From: Hungatella effluvii
GTDB taxonomy: Bacteria; Bacillota; Clostridia; Lachnospirales; Lachnospiraceae
Length of the DNA: 64,000 bases
Direction: 5' to 3'
Assembly: GCF_003201875.1 (NCBI RefSeq)
Contig: NZ_QJKD01000002.1
Coordinates: 248,001 to 312,000 of the forward strand
The position numbers were made by a program, and so were the translations under genes. Positions 24,791 to 32,547 of this stretch are shown piece by piece. Below the pieces are notes generated by a model. It did no database searches. It was given only the letters and a program-made list of their open reading frames with translations, and had not been told where the DNA came from. Numbering within the stretch: the stretch's first letter is position 1; each line of letters starts with the position of its first letter.

Positions 24791-25759
24791 ATGAATACAT
24801 ATCTGGGAATTGATTATGGGGGAACGAAACTCATCATCGGAGAAGTCCGGGAGGATGGCGAGCTTCTGCGTTACAGGAGATACCCGACCGGGCTGACCGG
24901 GCAGGCGGAAATAGCGGCTCATCTGCTTCAGTGCCTCGATAACTATGTGGCGGAGGAAGCCCCGGGGGACAGAGTCCGGGGAGCGGGTATCGGCATTGTA
25001 GGGATCAGCGATTACAGAAATGGAATCTGGCATTCCGTGAATCATGAAGAAGGAATTCCAATTCCTTTGGCGCAAATGGTTGCCGATCGGCTGGGAGTGC
25101 CTGCGGGAATCGATAACGATGTCAGAAGCGCGGCGACGGCGGAGCTTCTGTGGGGCGAAGGAAAGAATTGTTCCGATTTTATCTATGTGAATGCGGGAAC
25201 GGGTCTGGCTGCCGGATTTGTGATTGATGGAAAGGTGCTGCATGGGGCCCACTGTGATGCCGGGGAAATCGGCCACATGGTTGTGGATTACAAGAGCCGC
25301 AGGGAGTGTGTCTGTGGACGAAGGGGATGCTGTGAACTCACGGCTTCCGGAATAGGAATTCACAAGATGGTCGAAGAGAGGCAGGCGGAGGCTCCGGCGG
25401 AACTCCTGGAGCTGGGACTGAATGGGAGATATCCGGCGGCGGCCGTATTCCGGCTGGCCCGGGAGGGCAGTGATTTCTGCCTTTCCATTGCGGAGGAAGC
25501 CGCTGAGGTGCTCAGCTGTACCATTATGAATCTGGTGCGCATGTCAGATCCCGATATGGTGGTGGCAGGAGGCGGCCTGATGTCAGATCCGTGGTTTTTC
25601 CAGCGAGTGGAAAATCTCCTGGAGAAAGTGACCATGCGCCACGTATCAAAAGGATTCCGGGTATCCGGCTTCGATGCAGCATTTTCCGGTGTAATCGGCG
25701 CGGCGGCTGTAGGGTGCCTGAAGGCGGAAGCATTGGAGTCAAAAACAAACAATATCTAA
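24791..25759 (+). CDS. ROK-family sugar kinase
   Basis: A 322-residue cytoplasmic kinase that probably phosphorylates a hexose or hexosamine with ATP. It has the phosphate-binding start YLGIDYGGTKL, the catalytic Asp110 in GIDNDVRSAA, the second ATP motif VNAGTGLAAGFVIDG and the ROK zinc site (His162, Cys173, Cys175, Cys180 in CVCGRRGCCE). There is no helix-turn-helix, so it is an enzyme rather than a NagC-type repressor. It is first in the operon and 17 bases from nagB. A GlcN, GlcNAc or mannose kinase is plausible; glucosamine kinase fits the neighbours best. Confidence 0.88.
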   Translation: MNTYLGIDYGGTKLIIGEVREDGELLRYRRYPTGLTGQAEIAAHLLQCLDNYVAEEAPGDRVRGAGIGIVGISDYRNGIWHSVNHEEGIPIPLAQMVADRLGVPAGIDNDVRSAATAELLWGEGKNCSDFIYVNAGTGLAAGFVIDGKVLHGAHCDAGEIGHMVVDYKSRRECVCGRRGCCELTASGIGIHKMVEERQAEAPAELLELGLNGRYPAAAVFRLAREGSDFCLSIAEEAAEVLSCTIMNLVRMSDPDMVVAGGGLMSDPWFFQRVENLLEKVTMRHVSKGFRVSGFDAAFSGVIGAAAVGCLKAEALESKTNNI

Positions 25760-25776
25760 TAACAGGAGAATAAATC

Positions 25777-26508
25777 ATGAAGATAACCATTGCAGAAAAT
25801 GAAAAACAATTTGACGAAATAGCTGCCTGGAGAATCATCGGGCAGATTCTGGAGAAGAAGAATTCCGTAATCGGCCTTTCCACAGGGCAGACGACTACAA
25901 ATATGCACAGAATTGTCAGCGAGCTGTATGGGCTCCATCCCTTTGACGTATCGGAAGCCGTGTTCTTTAACGTAGATGAACTGACGAATCTCCCTCGGAG
26001 CTATGCGGGTAGCTGCTATGCCATGATACGCAGCCAGCTGCTGGACCATTTAGGCGTGCCGGATGAGCGCTTTTTGATGCCTCTCACAGAGAGCGATGAT
26101 TTTGAACTGGAGAGCAGAAAGTTCGAGGACAGTATCAGACAACACGGCGGTGCGGATCTGCAGATTCTGGGAATCGGCTGGAATGGTCATATCGGGATCA
26201 ATCAGCCGGGAACACCGTTTGGCAGCAATACCTGGGTGTCTCCTATGGACGAGATATTCGAGGCAAGGGTGAGAAGAGAGACGGGAGTGCCCGACGGGCA
26301 CGAACTGGGCGGTCTTACACTGGGGATTAAGACGATCATGCAAAGCAGGCGGATTATTCTGGCGGCAAAAGGAGTGCATAAGGCGGAGATTATAAGACAG
26401 GCCCTGCAGGGTCCTGTGACTGAAGCGGTACCGGCCTCCGTTCTTCAGCTGCATCCGAACTGCGAGGTGCTTCTGGATCGTGAGGCAGCGGATGCTGTAT
26501 TAGCTTAA
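25777..26508 (+). CDS. nagB: Glucosamine-6-phosphate deaminase-like protein
   Basis: A 243-residue cytoplasmic enzyme of the NagB/6-phosphogluconolactonase fold. NagB turns glucosamine-6-phosphate into fructose-6-phosphate and ammonia. Visible motifs are the phosphate loop GLSTGQTT, Asp67-Glu68 in FFNVDELTNL, His138 in GIGWNGHIGINQPG, and LTLGIKTIMQSRRIIL. Length is close to short Gram-positive NagB. It sits between the ROK kinase and the GH9 gene. No NagA (GlcNAc-6-P deacetylase) is found in the window. Some NagB-like paralogues act on other sugar phosphates, so the exact substrate is not proven. Confidence 0.85.
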   Translation: MKITIAENEKQFDEIAAWRIIGQILEKKNSVIGLSTGQTTTNMHRIVSELYGLHPFDVSEAVFFNVDELTNLPRSYAGSCYAMIRSQLLDHLGVPDERFLMPLTESDDFELESRKFEDSIRQHGGADLQILGIGWNGHIGINQPGTPFGSNTWVSPMDEIFEARVRRETGVPDGHELGGLTLGIKTIMQSRRIILAAKGVHKAEIIRQALQGPVTEAVPASVLQLHPNCEVLLDREAADAVLA

Positions 26509-26594
26509 TAAACTTTACCGGTTTTTTAAACTTTGCAGGAATATAAATCCCGGACTCCCGGCGGAATGCGGAGTGATGACAGAAAGGACGGAAT

Positions 26595-28985
26595 ATGCGG
26601 ATGAATACAGAGTTTCAGCAGGAACTGATGGAGAGCGGCTACATTCACAGACCGCTGCCTCTCCACGAGGAGGCATCTCTGGAACAGGCGGAGAGAGAGA
26701 AGAAGGTGACGGCGAGGCGAACCGTGTGGAGCGGAAACGGGGAGGGCTGCTGCGGCAATCCTGTGTCCATGGAGCGCGGAACGGTGGAAACTGTCCGTAT
26801 AGAAGAGGAAAATGTGCTGGCTATGGAGGCCTCTCTCCTGTGCCAGTGCTGGCCTGAAGGGATGCCGCAGGATGGGGACTGCGCATATTACGGCCATATT
26901 CATGCTGCATTTCCGGTGAAGGAGGCGGACTGGACGTCGTTTTACCGCGTACGCGCCCTGATCAGGCCGGAGTGCGACGGATCGAGAACGGTCAGCCTCT
27001 CCATGTATCTGGAAAATGACGGAGAGCGCAAAGTGCCGGACCGGTACCGTCGACAGGGTTTTCATATGATGAACTTAAATAACCACCAGTGGAACGACTG
27101 TATATGGGAGTTCCCGTCTCTGCCGCGGGACTGCGTGAGCGGATTTGGATTTCGCTACCGGATCAATGGCCGGGATACCGCCAGCGGCGAGAACGCTGTC
27201 TTCTATGTAAAGGAAATCTGGCTGGAGACCGTGGAAAATCCGGGAAAGGAGAGCGGATGGCTCCCGGAGTCAAATCGATTCTGCTATTCCACCTGCGGCT
27301 ATGAGCCTGGTGCGTCTAAAAAGGCGGTGCTGGCTGCGGGGGCGGATACGGATACATTTACAATTGAGGACCGAAAGGGAGAAGTTTGCCTGGAGAAACG
27401 TCTGGAAAATGTGGCCTGGAAGGGAGAAAACTTCCAAATCGCGGATTTCTCAGAGCTGACTCAGGAGGGAGAATACCGAATCTGTGCAGGCACCATGGCC
27501 GGAGACTGGTTTCCGATAAGGGACGGTGTTCTGGAGGACGTAACGTGGAAAGGAATCAACTTCCTGTTCTGCGAGCGGTGCGGTTATCCGGTTCCGGGCA
27601 AGCATGGCCTCTGCCATATGGATACATACGCGGAGCATAAAGGCCTGAAGCTTTCCTACTGCGGCGGCTGGCACGACGCGGGCGACATGTCACAGCAGAC
27701 GGTCCAGACGGCGGAGACTGTCGAGAGTCTTCTGGAGCTTGCCGCAGAGCGAAGAGGGAGTACGCTGCTGTACCAGAGGCTGATGGAAGAGGCCCTGTGG
27801 GGACTTGAATTCATCTTCCGGACGAGATTCGGAGACGGTTACCGGGCCACCAGCCTCGGCCTGATCCGGTGGACCGATGGAAAGACAGGCAATGACGATG
27901 ACGCTTCCAATGTGCGGGTCCATAACCACGCCCTCGAGAACTTTATCTGCGCCGGAGTCTTTGCACTGGCTGCCGAGTGTCTGGGCGATTACGACAGGGA
28001 GCTGGCCTGGCGGTGTGCGGGGGCGGCAGAGGAGGACTTCGGATTTGCGCAGGAACGCTACCGGACCCATGGCATGGAACTGCCGCTTCCGTGGGAGCAC
28101 ACATACTCTTCCTCTGCGGCGCTTTATTACGGAGAGATTGTGACTGCTGCCGCCAGAATCTGGAAAGTGACGAAGAAGGAGGAATACGCGGAGGCGGCGG
28201 CAGAGTATGGAAGGAAACTTCTGGACTGTCAGGAAAAGGATTCCTCGAAGACGGGAATGCGCGGCTTCTTCTACAGGGACGAGACCCATCAGGATATTAT
28301 CCACTATAATCACCAGGCCAGGGAACACGTTCCGGCCACGGCCCTTGTACTGCTGTGCCGTGTGCTGGAACACCATCCCGACAAGATCCTGTGGGAAGAG
28401 GGAATCCGCCTGTACGGAGAATATGTAAAGAATCTGTTGGGGTATGCCTCCCCCTATGAAATGCTTCCGGCCGGACTCTATTCGGAGACGGCGGAGGATC
28501 CGGATATTTTCCGCCTGCTTCATTTGCAGGCGGATTATGAGACGGAGAAAGATAATCATACGCTTCAGGTAAAAGCGGGAACCCGAGTAAAGCCGGGCTA
28601 TGGAGTGCGCCAGTTCCCGGTATGGTTTTCCTTTCGGGGAAATACGGCGGTGATGCTGTCCGCGGCCAAAGGCGCAGCTGCTGTGGGCGGATATCTAAAG
28701 GATACGTTTCTGATGAAGGCCGCGGCCTCCCAGACGGACTGGCTGTTCGGCAAGAATCCGTTCGGACGCTCTCTTATGTACGGTGCAGGCAGAGGATATC
28801 AGCAGCTTTTCTCCACTTTTCCGGGTACCTGTGTAGGACAGCTGCCCGTGGGAATCGAGACGGACGGCAATTCCGATGTCCCTTACTGGCCCGGCGGCAA
28901 TCAGTCTACCTACAAAGAAGTCTGGGTCACATCAGTTGCCAAATTGTTTGGAATAATTGCGGAAATATACAAAAATCAGACATAA
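26595..28985 (+). CDS. Cytoplasmic family GH9 glycosidase (possible exo-beta-glucosaminidase)
   Basis: A 796-residue protein without signal peptide. The first 235 residues look like a carbohydrate-binding-type beta domain, then a CelD-type Ig domain (about 238-320, from FCYSTCGYEPGASKKAVL) and an (alpha/alpha)6 barrel. The GH9 base motif is CGGWHDAGD, with Asp361 and Asp364. The probable acid is Glu775 in NQSTYKEVWV, where cellulases have a DxxxNE pattern. Classical GH9 cellulases are secreted; a cytoplasmic member in an operon with NagB and a kinase instead resembles the GH9 exo-beta-glucosaminidases known from chitin-degrading Vibrionaceae. It may split imported GlcN-containing disaccharides. 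The ATG at 26595 follows AGAAAGGA. Confidence 0.82.
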   Translation: MRMNTEFQQELMESGYIHRPLPLHEEASLEQAEREKKVTARRTVWSGNGEGCCGNPVSMERGTVETVRIEEENVLAMEASLLCQCWPEGMPQDGDCAYYGHIHAAFPVKEADWTSFYRVRALIRPECDGSRTVSLSMYLENDGERKVPDRYRRQGFHMMNLNNHQWNDCIWEFPSLPRDCVSGFGFRYRINGRDTASGENAVFYVKEIWLETVENPGKESGWLPESNRFCYSTCGYEPGASKKAVLAAGADTDTFTIEDRKGEVCLEKRLENVAWKGENFQIADFSELTQEGEYRICAGTMAGDWFPIRDGVLEDVTWKGINFLFCERCGYPVPGKHGLCHMDTYAEHKGLKLSYCGGWHDAGDMSQQTVQTAETVESLLELAAERRGSTLLYQRLMEEALWGLEFIFRTRFGDGYRATSLGLIRWTDGKTGNDDDASNVRVHNHALENFICAGVFALAAECLGDYDRELAWRCAGAAEEDFGFAQERYRTHGMELPLPWEHTYSSSAALYYGEIVTAAARIWKVTKKEEYAEAAAEYGRKLLDCQEKDSSKTGMRGFFYRDETHQDIIHYNHQAREHVPATALVLLCRVLEHHPDKILWEEGIRLYGEYVKNLLGYASPYEMLPAGLYSETAEDPDIFRLLHLQADYETEKDNHTLQVKAGTRVKPGYGVRQFPVWFSFRGNTAVMLSAAKGAAAVGGYLKDTFLMKAAASQTDWLFGKNPFGRSLMYGAGRGYQQLFSTFPGTCVGQLPVGIETDGNSDVPYWPGGNQSTYKEVWVTSVAKLFGIIAEIYKNQT

Positions 28986-29228
28986 AGTATGAAAAAGCAA
29001 ACTAAAAAACATATAAAAAAAGAGGAGAAATTAAAAAAAGTAAGCGGTTAATTAAAAAAAGTGATAAAAAAGCCGAAAAAAAAGAAAAAAAATACTTGAA
29101 AACTAACAAAAAGTATGATATTCTAAAACTACCAAAAGAAAAAAAGATTTTAAAAAGCATAAAAAAAGTTTGAAAAATATGACGAATATTAATAACTGCT
29201 TTTATGCAAAGAAAAGGAGGAGAATTAT
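28986..29228 (+). promoter_or_regulatory. A-rich leader with promoter for the ABC operon
   Basis: This 243-base gap is strikingly purine-rich, with long A-runs on the plus strand. A promoter is visible: TTGAAA (29096-29101), a 17-base spacer, TATTCT (29119-29124), giving a leader of about 100 bases before the binding-protein gene. The motif AAAGTATGA occurs at 28985 and 29109. No terminator separates the GH9 gene from this region. No known riboswitch was recognised. Confidence 0.6.
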
Positions 29229-30590
29229 ATGAAGAAGAGATTTATGTCCTGCCTGCTGGCGACTGCTATGGTGATTACCTCACTGACAGCGTGCGGAGGC
29301 GGAAAGAGCACCACAACTGACACCACTGCGGCTGCAGGCGGAGACGCAAAAGAGACAACAGCCGGAGAGGCAGTGGGGGATACAAAGGTAGAGAGTGGTG
29401 ACAGAAAGAAGGTTGTTTTCTGGTATTCCCATACAGGTGATGAGGCAACCTGTTTTGAGAATGCGATTAAGGCTTATAACGAGAGCCAGGATAAGTACTT
29501 TGTAGAGGGTCTAAGCGTATCCGATAAGCAGAAGATCATCGTTTCCATTTCCGGCAACGAGGCGCCTGACGTTATCGAGGTATCCAACCAGGATGTTCTT
29601 TCCTACGCCACCAACGGTCTGGTAGAGTCCATCTCCGATCTGGCAGCGGCTGATAATTACGATCTGCCGGGTGTATTTTCAAACCAATCCCTGGAAGCCA
29701 ACACACTTGACGGCACCGTATACGGCGCTCCGCTGGCATCCATGATTATTCAGATGTTCTATAATAAGGACATTCTTGAGGAGATCGGTTATACAGAGCC
29801 TCCGAAGACCATGGAAGAGCTGTATGAGATGGCGATAAAGGCCACTGAGGTTGACGATAAGGGAACCATTACAAGACTCGGCTATCCGTTATTCCCGCTG
29901 GCAAGTGCAAGACAGGAACTGATCTATGCATTTGGCGGAAAGTGGTGGTCAGATGACGGATTAACCTTAACACCGGATGATCCGGCGATCCTCGACAGCC
30001 TTAAGATGAACATCGACTTCAGAAGCCAGTACGGAATTGAGAAGGTTCAGGAATTCGTAGCAACCGCCAACACCAACCGTTATACAGAGAACGACATGTT
30101 CTTCGCCGGAAAGCAGTTATTCCGTTTTGACGGAACCTGGATGGCAGCCATGATGAAGAATTTCAACTCCGACGTAAACTACGGCGTGGCCCTGATCCCT
30201 GGAACCGAAGCGCATCCGGAGATCGCAGGTACCAGCCGTTATGAGACCAACTCCTTAAGCATTCCGGTTGTAGCGAATGAAAAAGAGGGAGCATGGGATT
30301 TCGTTAAGTACTTCACAAACTCTGAGGCGACAAAAGAACTGTTAATCGGTATGGCAAACCTGCCGACACAGCTTGCGTTATATGATGATCCGGATATTCT
30401 GGCACAGCCGAACTTCGATATGTTTATTGAAGCGCTTAAGACAGAAAACGGCATCCAGTATGCTAAGATTGAAGATCTTGCAAAATATACTTCCTTAATT
30501 GAAGAGTATCTTGACTATGCTTACAACGGTATGCAAACACCGGAGGAGGCCATGAAGGGCCTTGCCGACCAGGCAAAGATGCTTCAGTAA
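29229..30590 (+). CDS. Sugar ABC transporter substrate-binding lipoprotein
   Basis: A 453-residue family-1 binding protein anchored outside the membrane. The signal peptide ends at lipobox SLTAC (Cys21) and is followed by a Thr/Ala/Gly-rich linker. The mature part shows the usual pattern: KKVVFWYSHTGDE, PDVIEVSNQDVLSYATNGLVE, MFYNKDILEEIGYTEPPKTM, FFAGKQLFRFDGTWMAAM, SLSIPVVANEKEGAWDFVKY. It captures oligosaccharides for the two permeases that follow. AAGGAGGAG precedes the ATG. A hairpin separates it from the permeases, which would let more binding protein be made. The ligand is unknown; enzymes downstream point to mannose- or hexosamine-containing glycans. The ATPase is not encoded here, so a shared MsmK-type ATPase elsewhere is likely. 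Confidence 0.92.
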   Translation: MKKRFMSCLLATAMVITSLTACGGGKSTTTDTTAAAGGDAKETTAGEAVGDTKVESGDRKKVVFWYSHTGDEATCFENAIKAYNESQDKYFVEGLSVSDKQKIIVSISGNEAPDVIEVSNQDVLSYATNGLVESISDLAAADNYDLPGVFSNQSLEANTLDGTVYGAPLASMIIQMFYNKDILEEIGYTEPPKTMEELYEMAIKATEVDDKGTITRLGYPLFPLASARQELIYAFGGKWWSDDGLTLTPDDPAILDSLKMNIDFRSQYGIEKVQEFVATANTNRYTENDMFFAGKQLFRFDGTWMAAMMKNFNSDVNYGVALIPGTEAHPEIAGTSRYETNSLSIPVVANEKEGAWDFVKYFTNSEATKELLIGMANLPTQLALYDDPDILAQPNFDMFIEALKTENGIQYAKIEDLAKYTSLIEEYLDYAYNGMQTPEEAMKGLADQAKMLQ

Positions 30591-30621
30591 CCCATAGCTC
30601 AGCGGGTCACCGTGACAATCA

Positions 30622-30660
30622 GAATATCACATATGATGCCGCAGCACATATGTGATATTC
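30622..30660 (+). terminator. Perfect 14-base stem between binding protein and permease
   Basis: GAATATCACATATG (30622-30635) and CATATGTGATATTC (30647-30660), loop 11, then GTATTTATT. It has no strong U-tract, so partial termination or mRNA 3'-end protection is more likely than a full stop. Confidence 0.6.
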
Positions 30661-30742
30661 GTATTTATTCAGCTATACGGCTGAATGGATACTGATATCC
30701 GGATCGTTTTCGCGATCGCACACATCAGAAAGGAGTAGTCCA

Positions 30743-31687
30743 ATGTCAAAACCGACTGCCAAGAAAATGAGCAAATCAGAACGGCGGGACAATATCAATG
30801 GATTTCTGTTCGCACTTCCATGGATTATTGGATTCGTATGTTTCAGCCTGATACCGCTGCTCACCTCGTTTTACTACAGCTTCACGTCCTTTAACCCGGT
30901 GAAGCCGCCGGAATGGATCGGCCTTGAGAACTTCAAGTATATTTTCCAGGACCCGCTGGTTTTCAAGAGCCTGAGAAATACTCTGTTCATGGCCTTTGTA
31001 TCCACTCCCATCAACTTATTCATTGCAATGCTCCTTGCTTCCTTATTAAATAGTAAGTTTAAGGGCAGAGGTGTGGCGAGAACCGTTTTCTTCATGCCTT
31101 CTATTATCCCGATGGTTGCGGCTACCATGGTATGGATCTGGATGTTCGACCCTACATACGGCTATATCAACCGTGTCCTGGAGATGGTCGGCATCAACGG
31201 ACCGTCCTGGCTGGTTAATCCGGCCTACACGAAGTGGGCGCTGGTATTAATGGGTACCTGGTGTACCGGTACGACCATGCTGATCTGCCTTGCGGCGCTT
31301 CAGGATGTGCCGAACAGCTATTATGAAGCTGCCGAGATCGACGGAGCCAATGCCTTTGATAAGTTTTTCCGGATTACGATGCCGTGTGTGGCGCCGGTTC
31401 TGGTTTATCAGGGAATATTGAATATCATCAACTCATTCCAGTATTTTACACAGGTATATGTTATTATTAATGCAAGCTCCGGCGGCGGCGCCAGTAATGC
31501 CAGCGGCGGACCGGCCAACTCGATCTTAATGTATCCTCTGTATCTGTTTAATACGGCTTTCTCCTATATGAAGATGGGGCGGGCTTCTGCGATGGCATGG
31601 CTGCTGTTTGTCATTGTATTTGTACTGACACTGGTGATGACCAGGATCACGAAGAAGGTATCCGAGAATGGCGTAGGGGGTGAATAA
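30743..31687 (+). CDS. Sugar ABC transporter permease (MalF/UgpA type)
   Basis: A 314-residue inner-membrane permease with six predicted segments after a charged start (KKMSKSERRDNINGFLFALP). The ATPase-contact EAA loop reads YYEAAEIDGANAFDKFFRITMPCVAP. A Ser/Gly/Asn-rich periplasmic loop (NASSGGGASNASGGPANS) lies before the last helix. AAAGGAG precedes the ATG. It pairs with the next gene, two bases downstream, and uses the binding protein at 29229-30590. Confidence 0.93.
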   Translation: MSKPTAKKMSKSERRDNINGFLFALPWIIGFVCFSLIPLLTSFYYSFTSFNPVKPPEWIGLENFKYIFQDPLVFKSLRNTLFMAFVSTPINLFIAMLLASLLNSKFKGRGVARTVFFMPSIIPMVAATMVWIWMFDPTYGYINRVLEMVGINGPSWLVNPAYTKWALVLMGTWCTGTTMLICLAALQDVPNSYYEAAEIDGANAFDKFFRITMPCVAPVLVYQGILNIINSFQYFTQVYVIINASSGGGASNASGGPANSILMYPLYLFNTAFSYMKMGRASAMAWLLFVIVFVLTLVMTRITKKVSENGVGGE

Positions 31688-31689
31688 GT

Positions 31690-32535
31690 ATGAAAAACAA
31701 TAGCGCGTATTATAAAAAACGTTTAAAACCGATTCCGAAGTATGTACTTGTTATTGTGCTGAGTCTCGTCTTCTTTTCACCGTTTTTAATCATGGTGACG
31801 ACGGCCCTTAAGACAAACGCGGACGCCTTTCAGCTGCCGGTCAGACTGTTCCCGAGAGAGATCATCTGGAACAATTTCCCGGAGGCCATGGCGAAGATTC
31901 CTTATGTCAGATATATGATGAACACTATCTTCATCACGCTGCTTTCCGTAGTGGGACAGATGGTAGCTACCCCGCTGGTAGCCTACTCTCTTGCCAAGAT
32001 CAAATGGAAAGGCGCCCCCATCATATCCGCTCTGATTATGGGAACGATGATGATCCCCTATACGGTAACCATGATCCCGTTATATAAGATCTGGTCCAGA
32101 CTGGGCTTCACCAATACATATGTACCGCTGATTCTGCCGACATTCTTTGGCAGCCCGTTCTACATCATTATTATGAGACAGTTTTTTGCGGGTCTCCCCA
32201 ACTCCTTAATGGAGGCGGCGAAGATTGACGGCGCAGGTGAATTCAAACGCTACATCGCCATTGCGCTTCCGCTTTCAAGACCTGCGCTGACAACCGTCGG
32301 TATCTATGCGTTTATCAATGCATGGTCAGATTACCTGGCACCGCTCATTTATATCAACAAGACAGAAAAACTGACGCTGTCCTTAGGCCTTCAGGGTTTC
32401 CTGAACCAGTACTCGGTTGACTGGACGCACCTTATGGCGGCGGCAACTATTTTCGTAATTCCGGTCGTGATCTTCTTCCTGTTCTTCCAGAGGAACTTCG
32501 TAGAAGGTATTGCAACGTCCGGTATCAAAGGCTAG
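31690..32535 (+). CDS. Sugar ABC transporter permease (MalG/UgpE type)
   Basis: A 281-residue six-segment permease, partner of the preceding one. It has the typical MalG start (VLVIVLSLVFFSPFLIMVTTALKTNADAF), the EAA loop LMEAAKIDGAGEFKRYIAIALPLSRPAL and the ending FLFFQRNFVEGIATSGIKG. It is separated from the first permease by two bases and from the beta-mannosidase gene by 12, so all are in one transcript. Confidence 0.93.
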   Translation: MKNNSAYYKKRLKPIPKYVLVIVLSLVFFSPFLIMVTTALKTNADAFQLPVRLFPREIIWNNFPEAMAKIPYVRYMMNTIFITLLSVVGQMVATPLVAYSLAKIKWKGAPIISALIMGTMMIPYTVTMIPLYKIWSRLGFTNTYVPLILPTFFGSPFYIIIMRQFFAGLPNSLMEAAKIDGAGEFKRYIAIALPLSRPALTTVGIYAFINAWSDYLAPLIYINKTEKLTLSLGLQGFLNQYSVDWTHLMAAATIFVIPVVIFFLFFQRNFVEGIATSGIKG

Positions 32536-32547
32536 CAGGAGCAGATT

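Noticed and set aside
28989..29051. 19-codon Lys-rich frame in the A-rich leader
   Set aside because: No ribosome binding site, and the Lys content follows from A-runs.
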